From assembly GCA_007644065.1 (NCBI GenBank), contig VJWN01000001.1, positions 1,626,340-1,690,339 of the forward strand: a stretch of DNA of 64,000 nt, given 5' to 3'. Origin of the DNA: Margaritispora aquatica. Its lineage: Eukaryota > Ascomycota > Leotiomycetes > Helotiales > Discinellaceae. The translations under genes and the position numbers were made by a program. Below, one piece after another: positions 1 to 10,718 of the stretch. The notes under the pieces are model-generated. The model searched no databases. It saw nothing but the letters and a program-made list of their open reading frames with translations, and was not told the DNA's origin. Every line of letters begins with the position of its first letter. The stretch's first letter is position 1.

Positions 1-1252
1 ATGCCAACCAATCCAGCAATGGCACCTTCACAGGCACCAACGACGCTGAACTTGCGGCCATGCTTGAAGTAGTCCACAAGTACCCAGCCCAGAATGCCGG
101 TAGAGGCAGCAGTATTGGTGTTGAAGGCTGCGAGCATGGCCCTCACGGAGGCATTGAGAGCAGAGCCTCCGTTGAATCCAAACCAACCAACTAGGGATTG
201 TCAGAGTGTTCTACGAACGGGAGGGAAAGGATTTGTTGCTAAGCAGGTGACAAAGCTATGTCGAGAATCGAAGACAACAAAATCGAGATGAGAATAAGCG
301 AGATCTCACTTACACCAGATAAGGACTGTGCCCAAGAATACCAAAGTGGTGTTGTGAGGCTTTCCATGTGCCTTGTCGCCATTGTGCTTGCGCTTACCAA
401 GGACAAATGCATAAGCCAAAGCAGACCATCCTGAAGCGATGTGAACTGGTCCACCTCCAGCGAAATCAAGAGATGGAAGGTTGTAGAGCCATCCATTTGC
501 GTTCCATGTCCAACATGCAATAGGGCAGTAAACTACTGTAGCCCAGAAGAAACCAAAAACCAAAGATGGAACGATTCTTCCACGCTCAAAAGCACCACCA
601 ATTACGATCTGTACTGTGCATGCACTGCTAGAATGAGCAAAGTTCAGTAGTTAGACTAAGGTCACTTACCAGAAGAGCATTTGATACAAGCAAAAGACAA
701 TCTCGGGAATGACAGCACTTCCTGGACTTGGAGCGGCCATGACGTTCTTCATTCCGAAGTTGGCCATATCACCAATGAAAGGACCTGCTGTGCGGGAATA
801 GGCTAGAGTGTAGCCCCAGAACATCCATTGGAAGGTTGTCACTGCTGCAACCATGAGACTCTGGAAGAGTAGAGCCAATGCCGACTTCCGTCTTGCGAGA
901 CCTCCATACTATAAAATTGTTAGCTTCTATGTAACGAGCACATTCAAATTCGAATTCAATAGCCATTATCATGTAATAGGAATGCGAAGCTTTAAAACAT
1001 ATCATGAGGCATGATTGACAAAAGGACTAGTATGCAACCAACCAGAAGACCGATTCCAGGAATAATCAACCAAACGATGAAGCCACAGAAAACCAGATAG
1101 GTGTAATGATACTCAAGTCCAGCATACTGGGTGTTGACGTTCACAAGAAGCGGGTCTCCGCCCTTTGGCTCAGCAGGATCGAAGGAAGGCTATTCAGCAT
1201 CAGTAAATAGTCAAAACCCAAACCAAACCACATCTCAACATACAGCGCTCAT
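1..1252 (-). CDS. MEP2: Ammonium permease, Mep2/Amt type (3' end outside window)
   Basis: High-affinity ammonium transporter of the plasma membrane (Amt/Mep/Rh family). Exons on the minus strand are 1244-1252, 1043-1189, 670-908, 314-627 and 1-190, the last cut by the window edge; about 299 residues are visible. The first exon codes only Met-Ser-Ala, and the splice to PSFDPAEPKGG keeps frame. Family landmarks seen: IPGIGLLYGGLARRKSA after the first membrane helix, FQWMFWGYTLAYS, GGAFERGR, YCPIACWTWN, FAGGGPVHIASG (the first pore histidine of the twin-His pair) and WFGFNGGSALNA. The VHIASG motif and VYCPIACW favour the Mep2 branch over Mep1/3. Family knowledge: such genes are induced under nitrogen limitation by GATA factors; two GATA-type sites lie upstream. 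The symbol is by family resemblance, not proven orthology. Confidence 0.95.
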
Positions 1253-1487
1253 TGTTGCAAATACCTCGAGGTTGAAAGCCTTCTAAGTTCTCAGAACCGA
1301 AATCACAATTACTAACTTCAACACCTGCAGTCGACGTCGCGACACGCAAGTGGGCCACCCCTTCCTTTAAATACTCATCCCACCTCTGCTCCTTCCGTAC
1401 TCCATTCCTTCATCCACGTCCTCGGTATTCCGTCTGTACCATCCTCTGCAGCCCTCTCACCTCGCAACCAACATTCCCTTATCGTGG

Positions 1488-1699
1488 TGGACGACGTGCT
1501 CCCGCAACTGGCCCACAAGATGCGAGTTTCGGCCTTGCACGGTTGCGATCCTCATTTCAACGGGAGAACAAGTGTCTTGGCAACCCATTGTAAACGCTCT
1601 TTGGGGAGGCTTGGTAGGCTTTGTCGCTGTTCACGACGGGCAAAGCTTTACGGAGACAAGTCAGAACCTTGACTGGATCCTGGATGGGAAGCTGATAAG
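1488..1699 (-). promoter_or_regulatory. GATA-type sites upstream of the ammonium permease
   Basis: CTTATC at 1488-1493 and GATAAG at 1694-1699 lie about 240 and 440 bp upstream of the permease start. They match the core bound by AreA/NIT2-type nitrogen regulators. Six-base sites are common by chance, so their role is inferred from the gene they precede. Confidence 0.35.
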
Positions 1700-1905
1700 A
1701 TGCTTGGCGAGGCGCATGGGATGAGAATGGGGACTTGATATCCACTTCGGGCAACAGTTGGAAGGATGCTGACCAATGGATGGGGATTGGAATCTAGAAG
1801 TGGATTTCAATGAATCTCGCTTCTGGCGAGGAGGCCGACTGCAGGGCCGGTGGTATCGGTGGCATGGGATGGGATATAAAGTATGTGATGAAATAAAGAG
1901 AAGTT

Positions 1906-1975
1906 GAGTGATGAATGATGAGTGATGAGCGATGAGTGATTAGTGATGAGTGATGAGTGATGAGTGATGAGTGAT
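1906..1975. repeat. Tandem 7-bp repeat (GATGAGT), about ten copies
   Basis: About ten successive 7-mers of the GATGAGT type, mostly identical with single changes (GATGAAT, GATGAGC, GATTAGT). The array lies in the long intergenic stretch between the ammonium permease and the unknown membrane-protein gene. It appears as a false repetitive ORF on the minus strand. Confidence 0.9.
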
Positions 1976-2019
1976 CCGAGGAATGGATGAGAATACCTAA
2001 CGTAAGGTAGATAAAAGCT

Positions 2020-2068
2020 CACGTGATTAGATCTCATCCCCACTCTAAATATAATCGTAATCGTCGCT
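2020..2068 (+). repeat. Promoter-like element, copy A (CACGTGAT core)
   Basis: Begins CACGTGATTAGATCTCATC, followed by CACTC and then AAATATAATCGT and CGTCGCT. The first 26 bases match 22 of 26 bases of the copy at 4233-4258, and the AAATATAAT...CGCT tail recurs there too. It lies about 370 bp upstream of the membrane-protein start. Confidence 0.6.
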
Positions 2069-2434
2069 TCGATATAAGGTAGTACAGTATGTACTGTAAG
2101 TACGAGCCAATAAGTTGAGGTAAGATCTTACTGTACCGAGATCATCAAAACCTAGCCCAAAAAAATCAACTTACATATAAATAAACATTAATACAACTAC
2201 GAGTTATTGTGCCTTGTGCCTAGTGAGCTTTCATAGGTAGTCTCACCAAACATGGAGCCTCAGCACAACGCCTCAGGAAATAGTCATTACGACCTTAGCG
2301 CGGTGAAGTCAGGCTGAGAAAATAAGCAAAAAAACACGAGTGAATCTTTGAACACTGTTGCAGAGCACTCTATACATATACCATCTATTTGGTTTCAACA
2401 GGTGGCCACGAAACGTCGTTCAGAAACCAATCTA

Positions 2435-3773
2435 ATGGATTCAAGCTCTGGGATCAGCACAGGGCTAGATCACGGTGTAGAGACAGTGACAGCGATGGCA
2501 ACCGCCACTCAGTACGACGCCCTTGAAATGAGAAATATCAAGGCGCTCGTTCTTGCTTTGGAGGATTTCGACGACAGTATCATTGGAATGGTACGAGATC
2601 TTGTTCTAGCCCCTAAATCAGTAAACGTTGCTATTTCCGAGGATACTCTTAAGCAGATTGAAGATGCGCGACAAATTTACCTACAATCGAATTTCGAGTT
2701 TGACAGTATGATCCTATATCTAGAAACTATCAACAATTTCATAATCAGGAAACTGTGGATATCCCTGACACGAGCGCTCATGAAGGCATATACTTCGGAA
2801 CCCACTACAGCCTTGGGATGGCAATTTGCACTCCAAAGTGTTCAGGTGACAGGGGACAGAGCCTGGAAGGCAGCTGTACCAGCTTCAAAAACTCTAGCCA
2901 CACATGGAGGGGGGGCGGATACCATCAATGGAATCATTAACAAGTTCAGAATCATCGATGATTTCATAGACCTAACCAACTTAAATTCCACAACTGCCGA
3001 ACCAAAATGGCGAATGTCCGAGGAACTGAACGATACACTGTAAGGAACCGATGAGAGTTTCTAGCTTAATGCTTCCGTACGATAACGAGTATTTGCTAAG
3101 ATATATCCCAGCCAGGCAATCATACAGATTACCAGTATGGGTGGCCAATATGTTCCATTAACCAATGCCAACATAAACGCCATCAAAAACCTGATACGCC
3201 AAGAAAGGCAAAAACAGAAGCTTGAAAGCCAATTACCAGAAGCGCATACAAGTAACGTCGATTTGGCTCCCGCCGAGCCGACTCAACCACTGCCAGTGGA
3301 TGCTCCTGCAATAAAAGCAGACCATCTACCCGATAATGTAAAGCCTATTCCTTCCTCCTGTATTATGTCCCCTTCTGACTCGGATCTAGTTGTTTCCGCT
3401 CCTCATAACGATAGTTTCAACTTTTACACTCCTCGCCGCCATTTTTGGATCTTTCGCCTGGAAATACTCGCCCCACGACAGGGGCACAACTACCGATGCA
3501 GATTTTTGGTTTCTCATCCAGTCAAACTGCGTGTCTTTGCCTGGACTTGCAGCCATAGTCATTCCTCTTCTTCGAACCGAAGTTTCCGCCGGCAAATCAC
3601 TCCCAAAGAACGCCAGGAGGGCAATCTGGTTTGCAGTAACTGTGAGCTTCTGCTGTGTGGTGGGATCAATACCAACATATCTATACATTCCGACAGAATA
3701 CGCTTGTACAATGGCTTTTTTCGGAAGTGCAATGCAGGGAACTGTCATTCTCCTTTTAATGGTTCAGACCTAA
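2435..3773 (+). CDS. Three-exon protein with C-terminal membrane domain, function unknown
   Basis: Exons 2435-3039, 3136-3337 and 3390-3773 give 396 residues. Introns are GTAAGG...CCAG (branch-like TGCTAAG) and GTAAAG...TCTAG (52 nt); both keep frame, which turns three apparently unrelated ORFs into one gene. The start is the first ATG (MDSSSGISTG); an in-frame TTG lies upstream. Residues 1-200 are soluble and mostly helical. Residues 203-269 are polar, with a basic stretch (IRQERQKQKLE) and Pro-rich segment. The last 127 residues hold three to four hydrophobic segments: LLITIVSTFTLLAAIFGSF, AAIVIPLL, AIWFAVTVSFCCVVGSIPTY and SAMQGTVILLLMV. The KYSPHDRG and TTDADFWFLIQ stretch between them resembles C-terminal membrane domains I have seen in uncharacterised fungal proteins. 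No enzymatic motif is visible. Confidence 0.75.
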
Positions 3774-4439
3774 GGGTTATGAAGATATTCACTAGGCGGA
3801 TCGGTAATTTGGTTAAACATGTCTGGACTCTGGGATAGGACTTGTTGTGGATATAGCTAGTTCATGCTATGTTTAGGTTCTCGATCGACTGGTTTTCTTA
3901 GTAGATGGTATTGAGTACTTCAAATCTTCAAATACAGTGCATTGTCCTGAAATATGGGACAGTTTAAAGACCATAGAGTTTTGGCATATGAGGCCAATTT
4001 CGAGTTCTACTGCCTTTGTAAAGCTGCCTCACTTTGCTTAACTCCTCCTGCAGAATCAGAGTCGTCCTTTCGCAGTTGTCTTTACTCCGGGAGATGGTAG
4101 AAAATATCAAATCATCATCGCTGGCTAAAGTTATAACACCAAGGTTATATAACAAGTTAAAGTTAGATATTTTCATTTCAATTTCCTCTTAGTGATGAGA
4201 TGAAGATAAAAAACGTGAAAAGGTCAATATCCCACGTGATGATATCTCATCTTCACTCCCACCTTTGCATAGGTAGGTACTCCAAATATAATTGTCGCTA
4301 AGACGACACTCCCACCTTTGAAAGACAGTGTAAGTAAGTGTGTAACTGATATAACCATAACACACCTCAAAACACCAAAGATGGAAATCCCAAATCCTCG
4401 CTACCAAGCATCCCTCACCACCAGACTACGACCACAGCC
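3774..4439. other. Intergenic upstream of the amidotransferase-like gene
   Basis: No coding sequence supported; short minus-strand ORFs here have no recognisable content. It contains the second copy of the CACGTGAT element, a 14-bp direct repeat (CACTCCCACCTTTG at 4254-4267 and 4307-4320) and an upstream ORF ending on the next gene's start codon. Confidence 0.6.
4233..4299 (+). repeat. Promoter-like element, copy B (CACGTGAT core)
   Basis: Begins CACGTGATGATATCTCATC, then CACTC. About 24 extra bases follow before CAAATATAATTGTCGCT. It is the partner of the element at 2020-2068, about 140-200 bp before the amidotransferase-like start. The extra bases include one copy of CACTCCCACCTTTG, so the insertion may be part of a local duplication. 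Confidence 0.6.
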
Positions 4440-4443
4440 ATGA
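4381..4443 (+). promoter_or_regulatory. Upstream ORF (20 codons) overlapping the main start as ATGA
   Basis: An ATG at 4381 opens a 20-codon frame (MEIPNPRYQASL...) whose TGA stop is 4441-4443. The main ATG is 4440-4442, so stop and start share the tetranucleotide ATGA. If transcription starts upstream of 4381, ribosomes finishing this frame end exactly at the main start, a geometry suited to reinitiation. The transcript start is unknown. Confidence 0.5.
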
Positions 4444-5186
4444 TACAACCACCACCACCACCACCCCTCCGCATCGCCATCCTCATAAATGGTTTCACCT
4501 CCCCCTCCACTCCCGGCGTCCGCGCCTCCTTCATAACCGCCATAACATCCGCGGCTCTCCTACTCGATCATCCGTCTCCCCCTCACCCGTTAATAACCTT
4601 CTACGACCCCATCATCGCCCAAGCCCACCCCGATCCCTCAGCATACGACCTCATCGTCCTCAGCGGCGGGACAGCGGACCCCATGGGCTCCGACCCCTGG
4701 GTCCTGAACCTCCAATCCTACATCCGCAACACCGTCTCCTCCCACCCTCATTTAAAATTCGTGGGTATCTGCTGGGGCCACCAAAGCCTCCACGTCTCCT
4801 TCGGCGGCGCCGTCGCGACGATGCCATGTCCCGAAGTCGGGGTCAAGACCCTCGCGCTAACCGAGCCCGGGCGGAAAATGTTCCCCTTTGCTACTTCTGG
4901 AGAAGTGCACTTGCATGAATTCCACAGGAGAGAAGTCGTGCGGCCGGCAGAGGGATTTGTGATGCTAGCGGAGGGAAACCAGGTGTTTGTTAACGAGGTG
5001 GATACGATTTTGACTTTTCAGGGACATCCGGAGTTGGATGCTACGTTAGCGAACACGTTTCTAAAGGGGGCGAGTCCGTATATGGGGATTGTGGACACGG
5101 AGAGGGAGGCCTTGGCGATGGAGATGGAGAACGGCCATGATGGGGTCGAAGTGTGGAGGAGGATTTTACAGTGGGTTAGAGGGTGA
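4440..5186 (+). CDS. Class I glutamine amidotransferase-like protein
   Basis: Single exon, 248 residues. The fold matches the GATase1 family related to the GMP synthase glutaminase domain: LIVLSGGTADP near residues 71-81, nucleophile elbow VGICWGHQ with Cys111, and FQGHPELD with His196 and Glu198 completing the Cys-His-Glu triad. It has no synthetase partner domain, so it belongs to the stand-alone group seen in many fungi, whose substrate is generally unknown. The N-terminus has a run of prolines (residues 4-9) before the first strand (LRIAILING). Codon use in the first half is strikingly C-rich compared with the second half. Expression may be modulated by the upstream ORF that overlaps its start. 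Confidence 0.88.
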   Translation: MIQPPPPPPLRIAILINGFTSPSTPGVRASFITAITSAALLLDHPSPPHPLITFYDPIIAQAHPDPSAYDLIVLSGGTADPMGSDPWVLNLQSYIRNTVSSHPHLKFVGICWGHQSLHVSFGGAVATMPCPEVGVKTLALTEPGRKMFPFATSGEVHLHEFHRREVVRPAEGFVMLAEGNQVFVNEVDTILTFQGHPELDATLANTFLKGASPYMGIVDTEREALAMEMENGHDGVEVWRRILQWVRG

Positions 5187-5925
5187 GCTTTGCGTCAGAG
5201 GGAGGGATAGTGGAGTATGTTCGATGTGTATTGAAAGACTCGAATTGCATGAATGAATATTTCATAAAATTCTCGCCAAAGGAGTGTTTTCCAAGTCAGT
5301 ATATGGGACCACTCTTGATGCAATGGTTGACTTGATATATTGCTTGAACTATGCCAAACTAATTCATATTCAACGTCAACTTTCGACTCAATCTATGCCC
5401 ATCAAAGTTATGTTCAATATTTAGCGCTTTCGAGACAAGAAAGAAATAATCTGCATCATCGAAAATTTACAACAAGCAAGCGCTTAATACTTGCAGAGTA
5501 GCCCAATCAGCAAGGTTTACACAATGACCCAGATCAACAAATTTCAATTTCGTCCATAACTATACACTCTATAATGCCAACCCAAATCATATCGCCGTCA
5601 TTATGCTAACAAACTGCTATAATATTCGTGAAGTCGTTGTAACCCAGTCCCATATCCCAAGAAATGTGGCGCGCCGCCCCCACTCGTCAAAAAATGCACA
5701 CACCCCAACTCCAAAAGTACACCACCATCTCAAACGCCCATGAAAGCCTCATATGCAAGCCATCGCCTATCTGTGCTCCTTCTTGTTCCTAGATCTTCAG
5801 ATCTCAAATTGCCTGATTCTTGGCTGCCTCAAACGCTCAACCCACATATATCTTTTTCAATCCCGAGGGCCGTCTTGATCTCCTACTTGTAAACAGCCCA
5901 CTAAACCCTTTCCGAACTCTCAAAC
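5187..5925. other. Intergenic between convergent genes
   Basis: 3' regions of the amidotransferase-like gene and the Zn2Cys6 gene. No ORF, repeat or RNA gene recognised. Confidence 0.5.
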
Positions 5926-6735
5926 CTATCGTCGAGGTGACAATGGCCCTGAACTATTCAGATCTGGATCGCAAACATAATAGTAATCCGCTGACCCCAC
6001 CGCTCCCACAAAGGCACCTGGATCCCCATTCGAAGATAGCCAATCCCCTCCCTGCGTCGTCGTAGCCGAATAGTATCCTCCATGTGTTGTAGCTGTTATC
6101 GACGATGGAGAACTATAACTCATTTGTCCACCGTGATAATAGCCCTGATCGAGTGGTGCATACGTCACATTAGATGGTACGCTGTGTTGTGCGCTCGACA
6201 ATGAATCGCTCGTGTAGCTTTTATAGTCAGCCCTTGAAGTTGGGGTCGAGTAGTACGTCCGAGAGTTGTCGTAGTAGCTGTGATCTGACATGCTGGTCGC
6301 AGGATATCCACTCATGTCGGCTGCTGTACTTTGAGTGTAAGATGGACCAAGTCCACTTACACTACGATCAGCGGAGTGGTGCTGGTGTTGACGATAATCC
6401 TGTCTCATGGCCAATGAATCGTCATCGCGGAGGTCGACGATTCGGTCGAATGATGGAGGTGGACTGAGTCTTTGTAAGTTCATGATGTGTGAGGCGGTGG
6501 GTGAGTATGCGGCATACCTCGTGGATTGGTAAGTGCAGAGCACAGGTGGGTACCGTCTTGAGCAATTATTGCAAGGAGCATCTTTCCTCTGATTACACTG
6601 CAATCTGTTAGTATATTGTCTTTACTGCTGCCAATATGGTGTGCTAAATCCTCGTACCCTTTGCTTGCGACGGCGACACTCTACACAGGAGGTGAAGGTG
6701 CGTTGTCTTGGTCGAGAATTAGATCCATGCATCAT
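5926..6735 (-). CDS. Short Zn2Cys6 zinc-cluster protein
   Basis: Likely DNA-binding transcription regulator of 249 residues. Exon 1 is 6658-6735 (26 codons, start MMHGSNSRPRQR) and exon 2 is 5926-6597; the intron (GTACGA...TTGCAG) falls inside the zinc cluster, at the same place as in the larger regulator at 17422-19531. The cluster is Cys17-x2-Cys20-x6-Cys27-x7-Cys35-x2-Cys38-x8-Cys47, with the basic RRRKQR loop. The remainder is low complexity, rich in Ser, Tyr, Thr and Gln, with repeated YY and YS pairs (about residues 100-225). There is no fungal-specific transcription-factor middle homology domain, so it is much shorter than most zinc-cluster activators. The Tyr/Ser/Gln-rich tail may act as an activation or interaction region; that is inference. 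A perfect inverted repeat lies about 180 bp upstream. Confidence 0.88.
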
Positions 6736-9700
6736 GTCGGTGATAAGGTCTTTGTTTGTATTTGATGTGGCGTTTTGTTGTGAGGTCAAAGTTGTGATGG
6801 CGAAGGAATATGAACTTCATCTTGAATTTGGCTGCTTTCCACATGGCTTAATAGGTTTCGTGGCAGGACTGGAAGTTGATCGTCTGGCATAGGGCTAGCC
6901 AATAACGACGTATTAGGCACGCCTAATGTGCCACACCGTGGAGCTGAGAGTCACTCCGAAAAGCGTGACAACAACAATGTTGTTTCCTAGTATATTTTTG
7001 TAAACCTGGTAGGATTTATCTGCGCCTCAGCCTCGATACCTGACTCAACCAAGTTCCGGTCGGATGGTAGCCCTCTTCATCTGATGCATGGCGTTGTGGC
7101 CGTTACATTTGATCGTGAGACATCCCCCCACCACCCCTGTAAAATAATAGGCGGGAATCTCTCGGCAGACCTCCATCAGAAAGCCATTTTCGCTCCTTCT
7201 GGAAGTAAATATGGATCAGACCTCCCAGCCTTAGGAAAAGGTGCCCTGCAAAGCTGAAGCTTAAACATTTTTGAGATCCTTCATATTGACCGCTATCCTG
7301 ATGTGTCCTGTTCAAAGACTCTGGGACTTTCAACGAAATTGCAACAAGGCAGAACTGGCAGAGTAAAGGACTTCCACTATCAAAGGCAACATAGCTAGGA
7401 TTAAAAACTGAGAATAACTCAATCAGGTTATACTGTAACCTTTTGATTCCACCTTGCGAGAAAATACAAACAAAAAGTTCGAAATTGCAGTATTTCTATT
7501 ATTGGAATTTGAAAGCTTAATGGAAAGGAATGTGTGAGGTTCATGCACGCCCATTCGTCGACAGAAAATGGAAAGGAATCTCTTCGCATCAAAGGATCGG
7601 GGTCACTTTCATGGTCATACAGTACTTCAGACATAATTCCGAATCTGTGTACACATTGAATAGCTGCAGACGCTAGAACATGGAAGCTGCATAGCACATC
7701 TAACTGGAGCTAAAGTGTGGAAGTGATTCCACTGAGAATATCCCAGGCGCAGGACTCTCTAGGCCACCCGCATTCCGATGAACTAAGGAATGGGTAAGAA
7801 ACCTAGTCATAGCAGTTGCATCAGATGTGCATTTCTCCAGGAACAAGCTCTACCAGCCGCATTGCGCAATATTTTTGTCAACTGCGGTAATGCCGCACTC
7901 AAGATTTATTTTATTAGTAGTCCCGAGCAACGGAATGTTCAAATCCTAACTTTTTGATCCGACGGGAATTGGAATATCAGGTCGCTTTCCGCCGGGGCTG
8001 ATCTGCACCGACATCATTGCCTCAGTAGCTCGCTGAAGCTGGACAACCTCGATGGGAGATATGGTTGCTGAGCATCCCATGTCCTAACGAGTTGCTAGTT
8101 ACGGACATGTTTAGGCAATACTCGCATTTGGAAAATATGCCCAGCCACAAGAGAACTGGCTCTGTACATGAACATGGTAGATAACTCCTCTCCGGACCGC
8201 TGATGCGCTCTTCAAAACAGCCAAATGCAATATGCAACACGAGGCAGTCAGACGGAGCGCAGTGAACATGAAGTTGCTTCAACTATGAAGTAAAGCCAAG
8301 TCTTCCCAGCATCTCTGTGATCCACATTAGGCTGACCGCGTCTGTGCACACCAACGCGGGTGGCTTCTGCAAGGGTTTCCCAGCCGCAAGGAAATCAGGA
8401 CCACTGGTAACGCATGCATCGAGCCTTGACCAGTATTTGATAAAGCAGAAGCCTTGTTTCCGCGCTATAAGCGCCATTTCGCATTCGCCTATGTTATAGC
8501 AAGGAAAGTTGAGACGAGTATGGGGGAGGCTTTTTGAGTAGGGCGACCAATCAGGTGAACGGCGCTGTCCATAACACGGAAATAGTATGCGCTTAACAGA
8601 CAGGCATATTGTGAGAGATCCAGTTTAAGGTTAAACTTCTCACTTGGTACGGCGAAAGCTCATGAACGAGCCTTCAGCTGCCTCGTGGTGGGGATCCTAA
8701 GGCTCTTGGCTCGCCAAACAGCAGCTCATGGCTGGTGTACAGCCTCGATAAAAAGGATATACCGAGCAAGTGGTGGGAATTACCCGCGTGGGAACCCAAT
8801 GAAGCCTAGAGTTTAGGGTCAGTCATAGCACATAATTTTAACAAAGTAAATGACAGACCATTACAGATTAAAAAAAAAGATTGATGACCGGGGCTTAGCA
8901 TCAACGAGATGTCAGAATCAACTGCTCACTTCAGCGTCACATTATCATGAAGTGGTAGCCATGTCTGGAAAAGAACACATGGCCACGGTATTGAGTTTAA
9001 AAGACTCACTCGGCTCTGATTGCTGGAAGTTGAAAAGACGAGATCCGTTGTGTCGAAGGATTATTGGAAAGAGAACGCCAGGGCAGATTTGTCGTTGAAG
9101 TAAACGCCTCGCTTAAACCCACTAGCGAGAAAGGGGTTAGTCCACACGTGGAATCAAATTGATCCCATTGGATAGGTCGAGGCAGTCGGTACTTCGATGT
9201 ACAGGACTCCAAGAAGCTCTGAGCTTTGAATAGGCATTTACACATTGACTTGGAGATATGTGAATTGATTTGTACCGAAGCCTGCTTAGAACACGATCAG
9301 TGACTCATTGTGATGCCTCTGAAAGACATCATGCAACATGAAGTCCTCGTGACTATATGACTACTGCCTTAGCCTAGAGTCATGTGTGTGTTTCCTCTAT
9401 CATATCCAGGAAGAGGTACCCATGGTAGTCGAAGGCTCTAGGATCGTTCGATTGCAGATCAGAGAGAGAATCTTGAACGCCAGCAAGGCTATCCGATTAC
9501 CCCACCAGTAGCCTCAAACACCACTGCAATTTCCCCAGTATCTGCCGACCTTGCTGTGGCCTTGAGGCACAGCCACATGGTGGTATGAGAATGAGAGATT
9601 GTGAGAAGCCTTGGGCCTGAGACCTTTCTGTTTCTCATCGCGATTGTGTCAGATCAAATTGCTGACTGCGCCCCAGAGTGTGTGGCTTTGCGCAGCCACA

Positions 9701-10718
9701 CCCTTGCTTTCACCAAATCTGTAGAACGGACTTCTTCTTTCATGTTTTTATCCCACCTACCTCCAACCTATTGATCAAAAATCAATATTCCAATCTTCGG
9801 GGCTTACTACAGTATGCATGAACTGTTCCGTAGAGAAGTGGGCTGTCCGAAATGGAATGCAACAAGTGCTGCAGTTCTGCTGCGAGAGTACCGTCAGCAC
9901 ATTTTTGTGGTGAGATGGTCGAACATCAACATATCCTCATGTGTATTTCTTGCGGAGTTAGGCGTTGAGAATTTCTTACTGCATTCCTCAGCATCATCAT
10001 GCTTACCTAAGTTCTGCACCTCGTCGGCTAGGTTTCTCACAGCTGAAATAATTGTTCGAGTGAAGAAAAAAAAAGTCGTATCGTAGGCATTCTATTGCAC
10101 ATTGGTAGGAAGGGAGTCTCGCCCACAAAGCATTCGAACGTCTTTAGTAAGGGGTTCCTGGTTATTGTTGATATTAGAAGTGTGATGAGGAGATTGAGAA
10201 GGAATACATCGCAAGCTCAGACGCAACAGAGCAGGTGAGGGAAATCATACCACTTGCTCCTTCTCAGTTGTGATGCGAACAAATGCCCCTAACTCCTCAC
10301 CAGCGAACCCTGTAATGGTACGTATCTCTCATCTACCTATTAATGTCCAAGGAACAATCAAAACTTGAGTCAAGCTATGATCTAAACTTACCAAGTTCAA
10401 TGAACTTAAACCTCCGTTCTTAAAGATAAACTTACCACCAGGATCAGAATATGTCTAATTGAACGTTTGTAAATGATGAATGGTAGTCGTTAGATCACAT
10501 CAAATGAAACCGATATGGTGATGCTCAAGTTACTATCCAAACTTGAGAAACGGAACTCAAGGATTTTCCACTCTGGGTAGCACATCACCACTGTCAATGA
10601 CACAAGAAGCCAGACAGACTGCTCGACAAACAGGTATAGTTGCTTGCTGATAAGTAATATCGTTTTCTCTCTAACCAGGTACAATATATACACAATGTCA
10701 GTACCACGCACGCTATCT
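6736..10718. other. Gene-poor 4-kb stretch
   Basis: Only short ORFs (under 95 codons) with no recognisable domain and no sensible splice joins that I could find. Apart from the inverted repeat at 6912-6927, no repeat family, transposase remnant or RNA gene is evident. Base composition is not extreme, so heavy RIP mutation is not suggested. Confidence 0.5.
6912..6927. promoter_or_regulatory. Perfect inverted repeat ATTAGGC-ac-GCCTAAT
   Basis: Two 7-bp arms separated by 2 bp, about 180 bp upstream of the short Zn2Cys6 gene's start. Inverted half-sites are typical of dimeric regulators. No named factor is known to me for this sequence. Confidence 0.45.

Larger units (their letters stand above)
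1253..2434. other. Intergenic, divergent promoter region
   Basis: No coding sequence recognised. This stretch separates the divergent permease and membrane-protein genes. It holds the two GATA-type sites, the 7-bp tandem array and one copy of the promoter element also found at 4233-4299. Confidence 0.6.

Noticed and set aside
3386..3748. 120-codon minus-strand ORF over the third exon of the membrane-protein gene
   Set aside because: Sense-strand exons splice in frame and give membrane helices; the antisense has no features.
8022..8477. Two adjacent minus-strand ORFs that might form a gene
   Set aside because: No shared domain, no convincing intron between them and no conserved motif.
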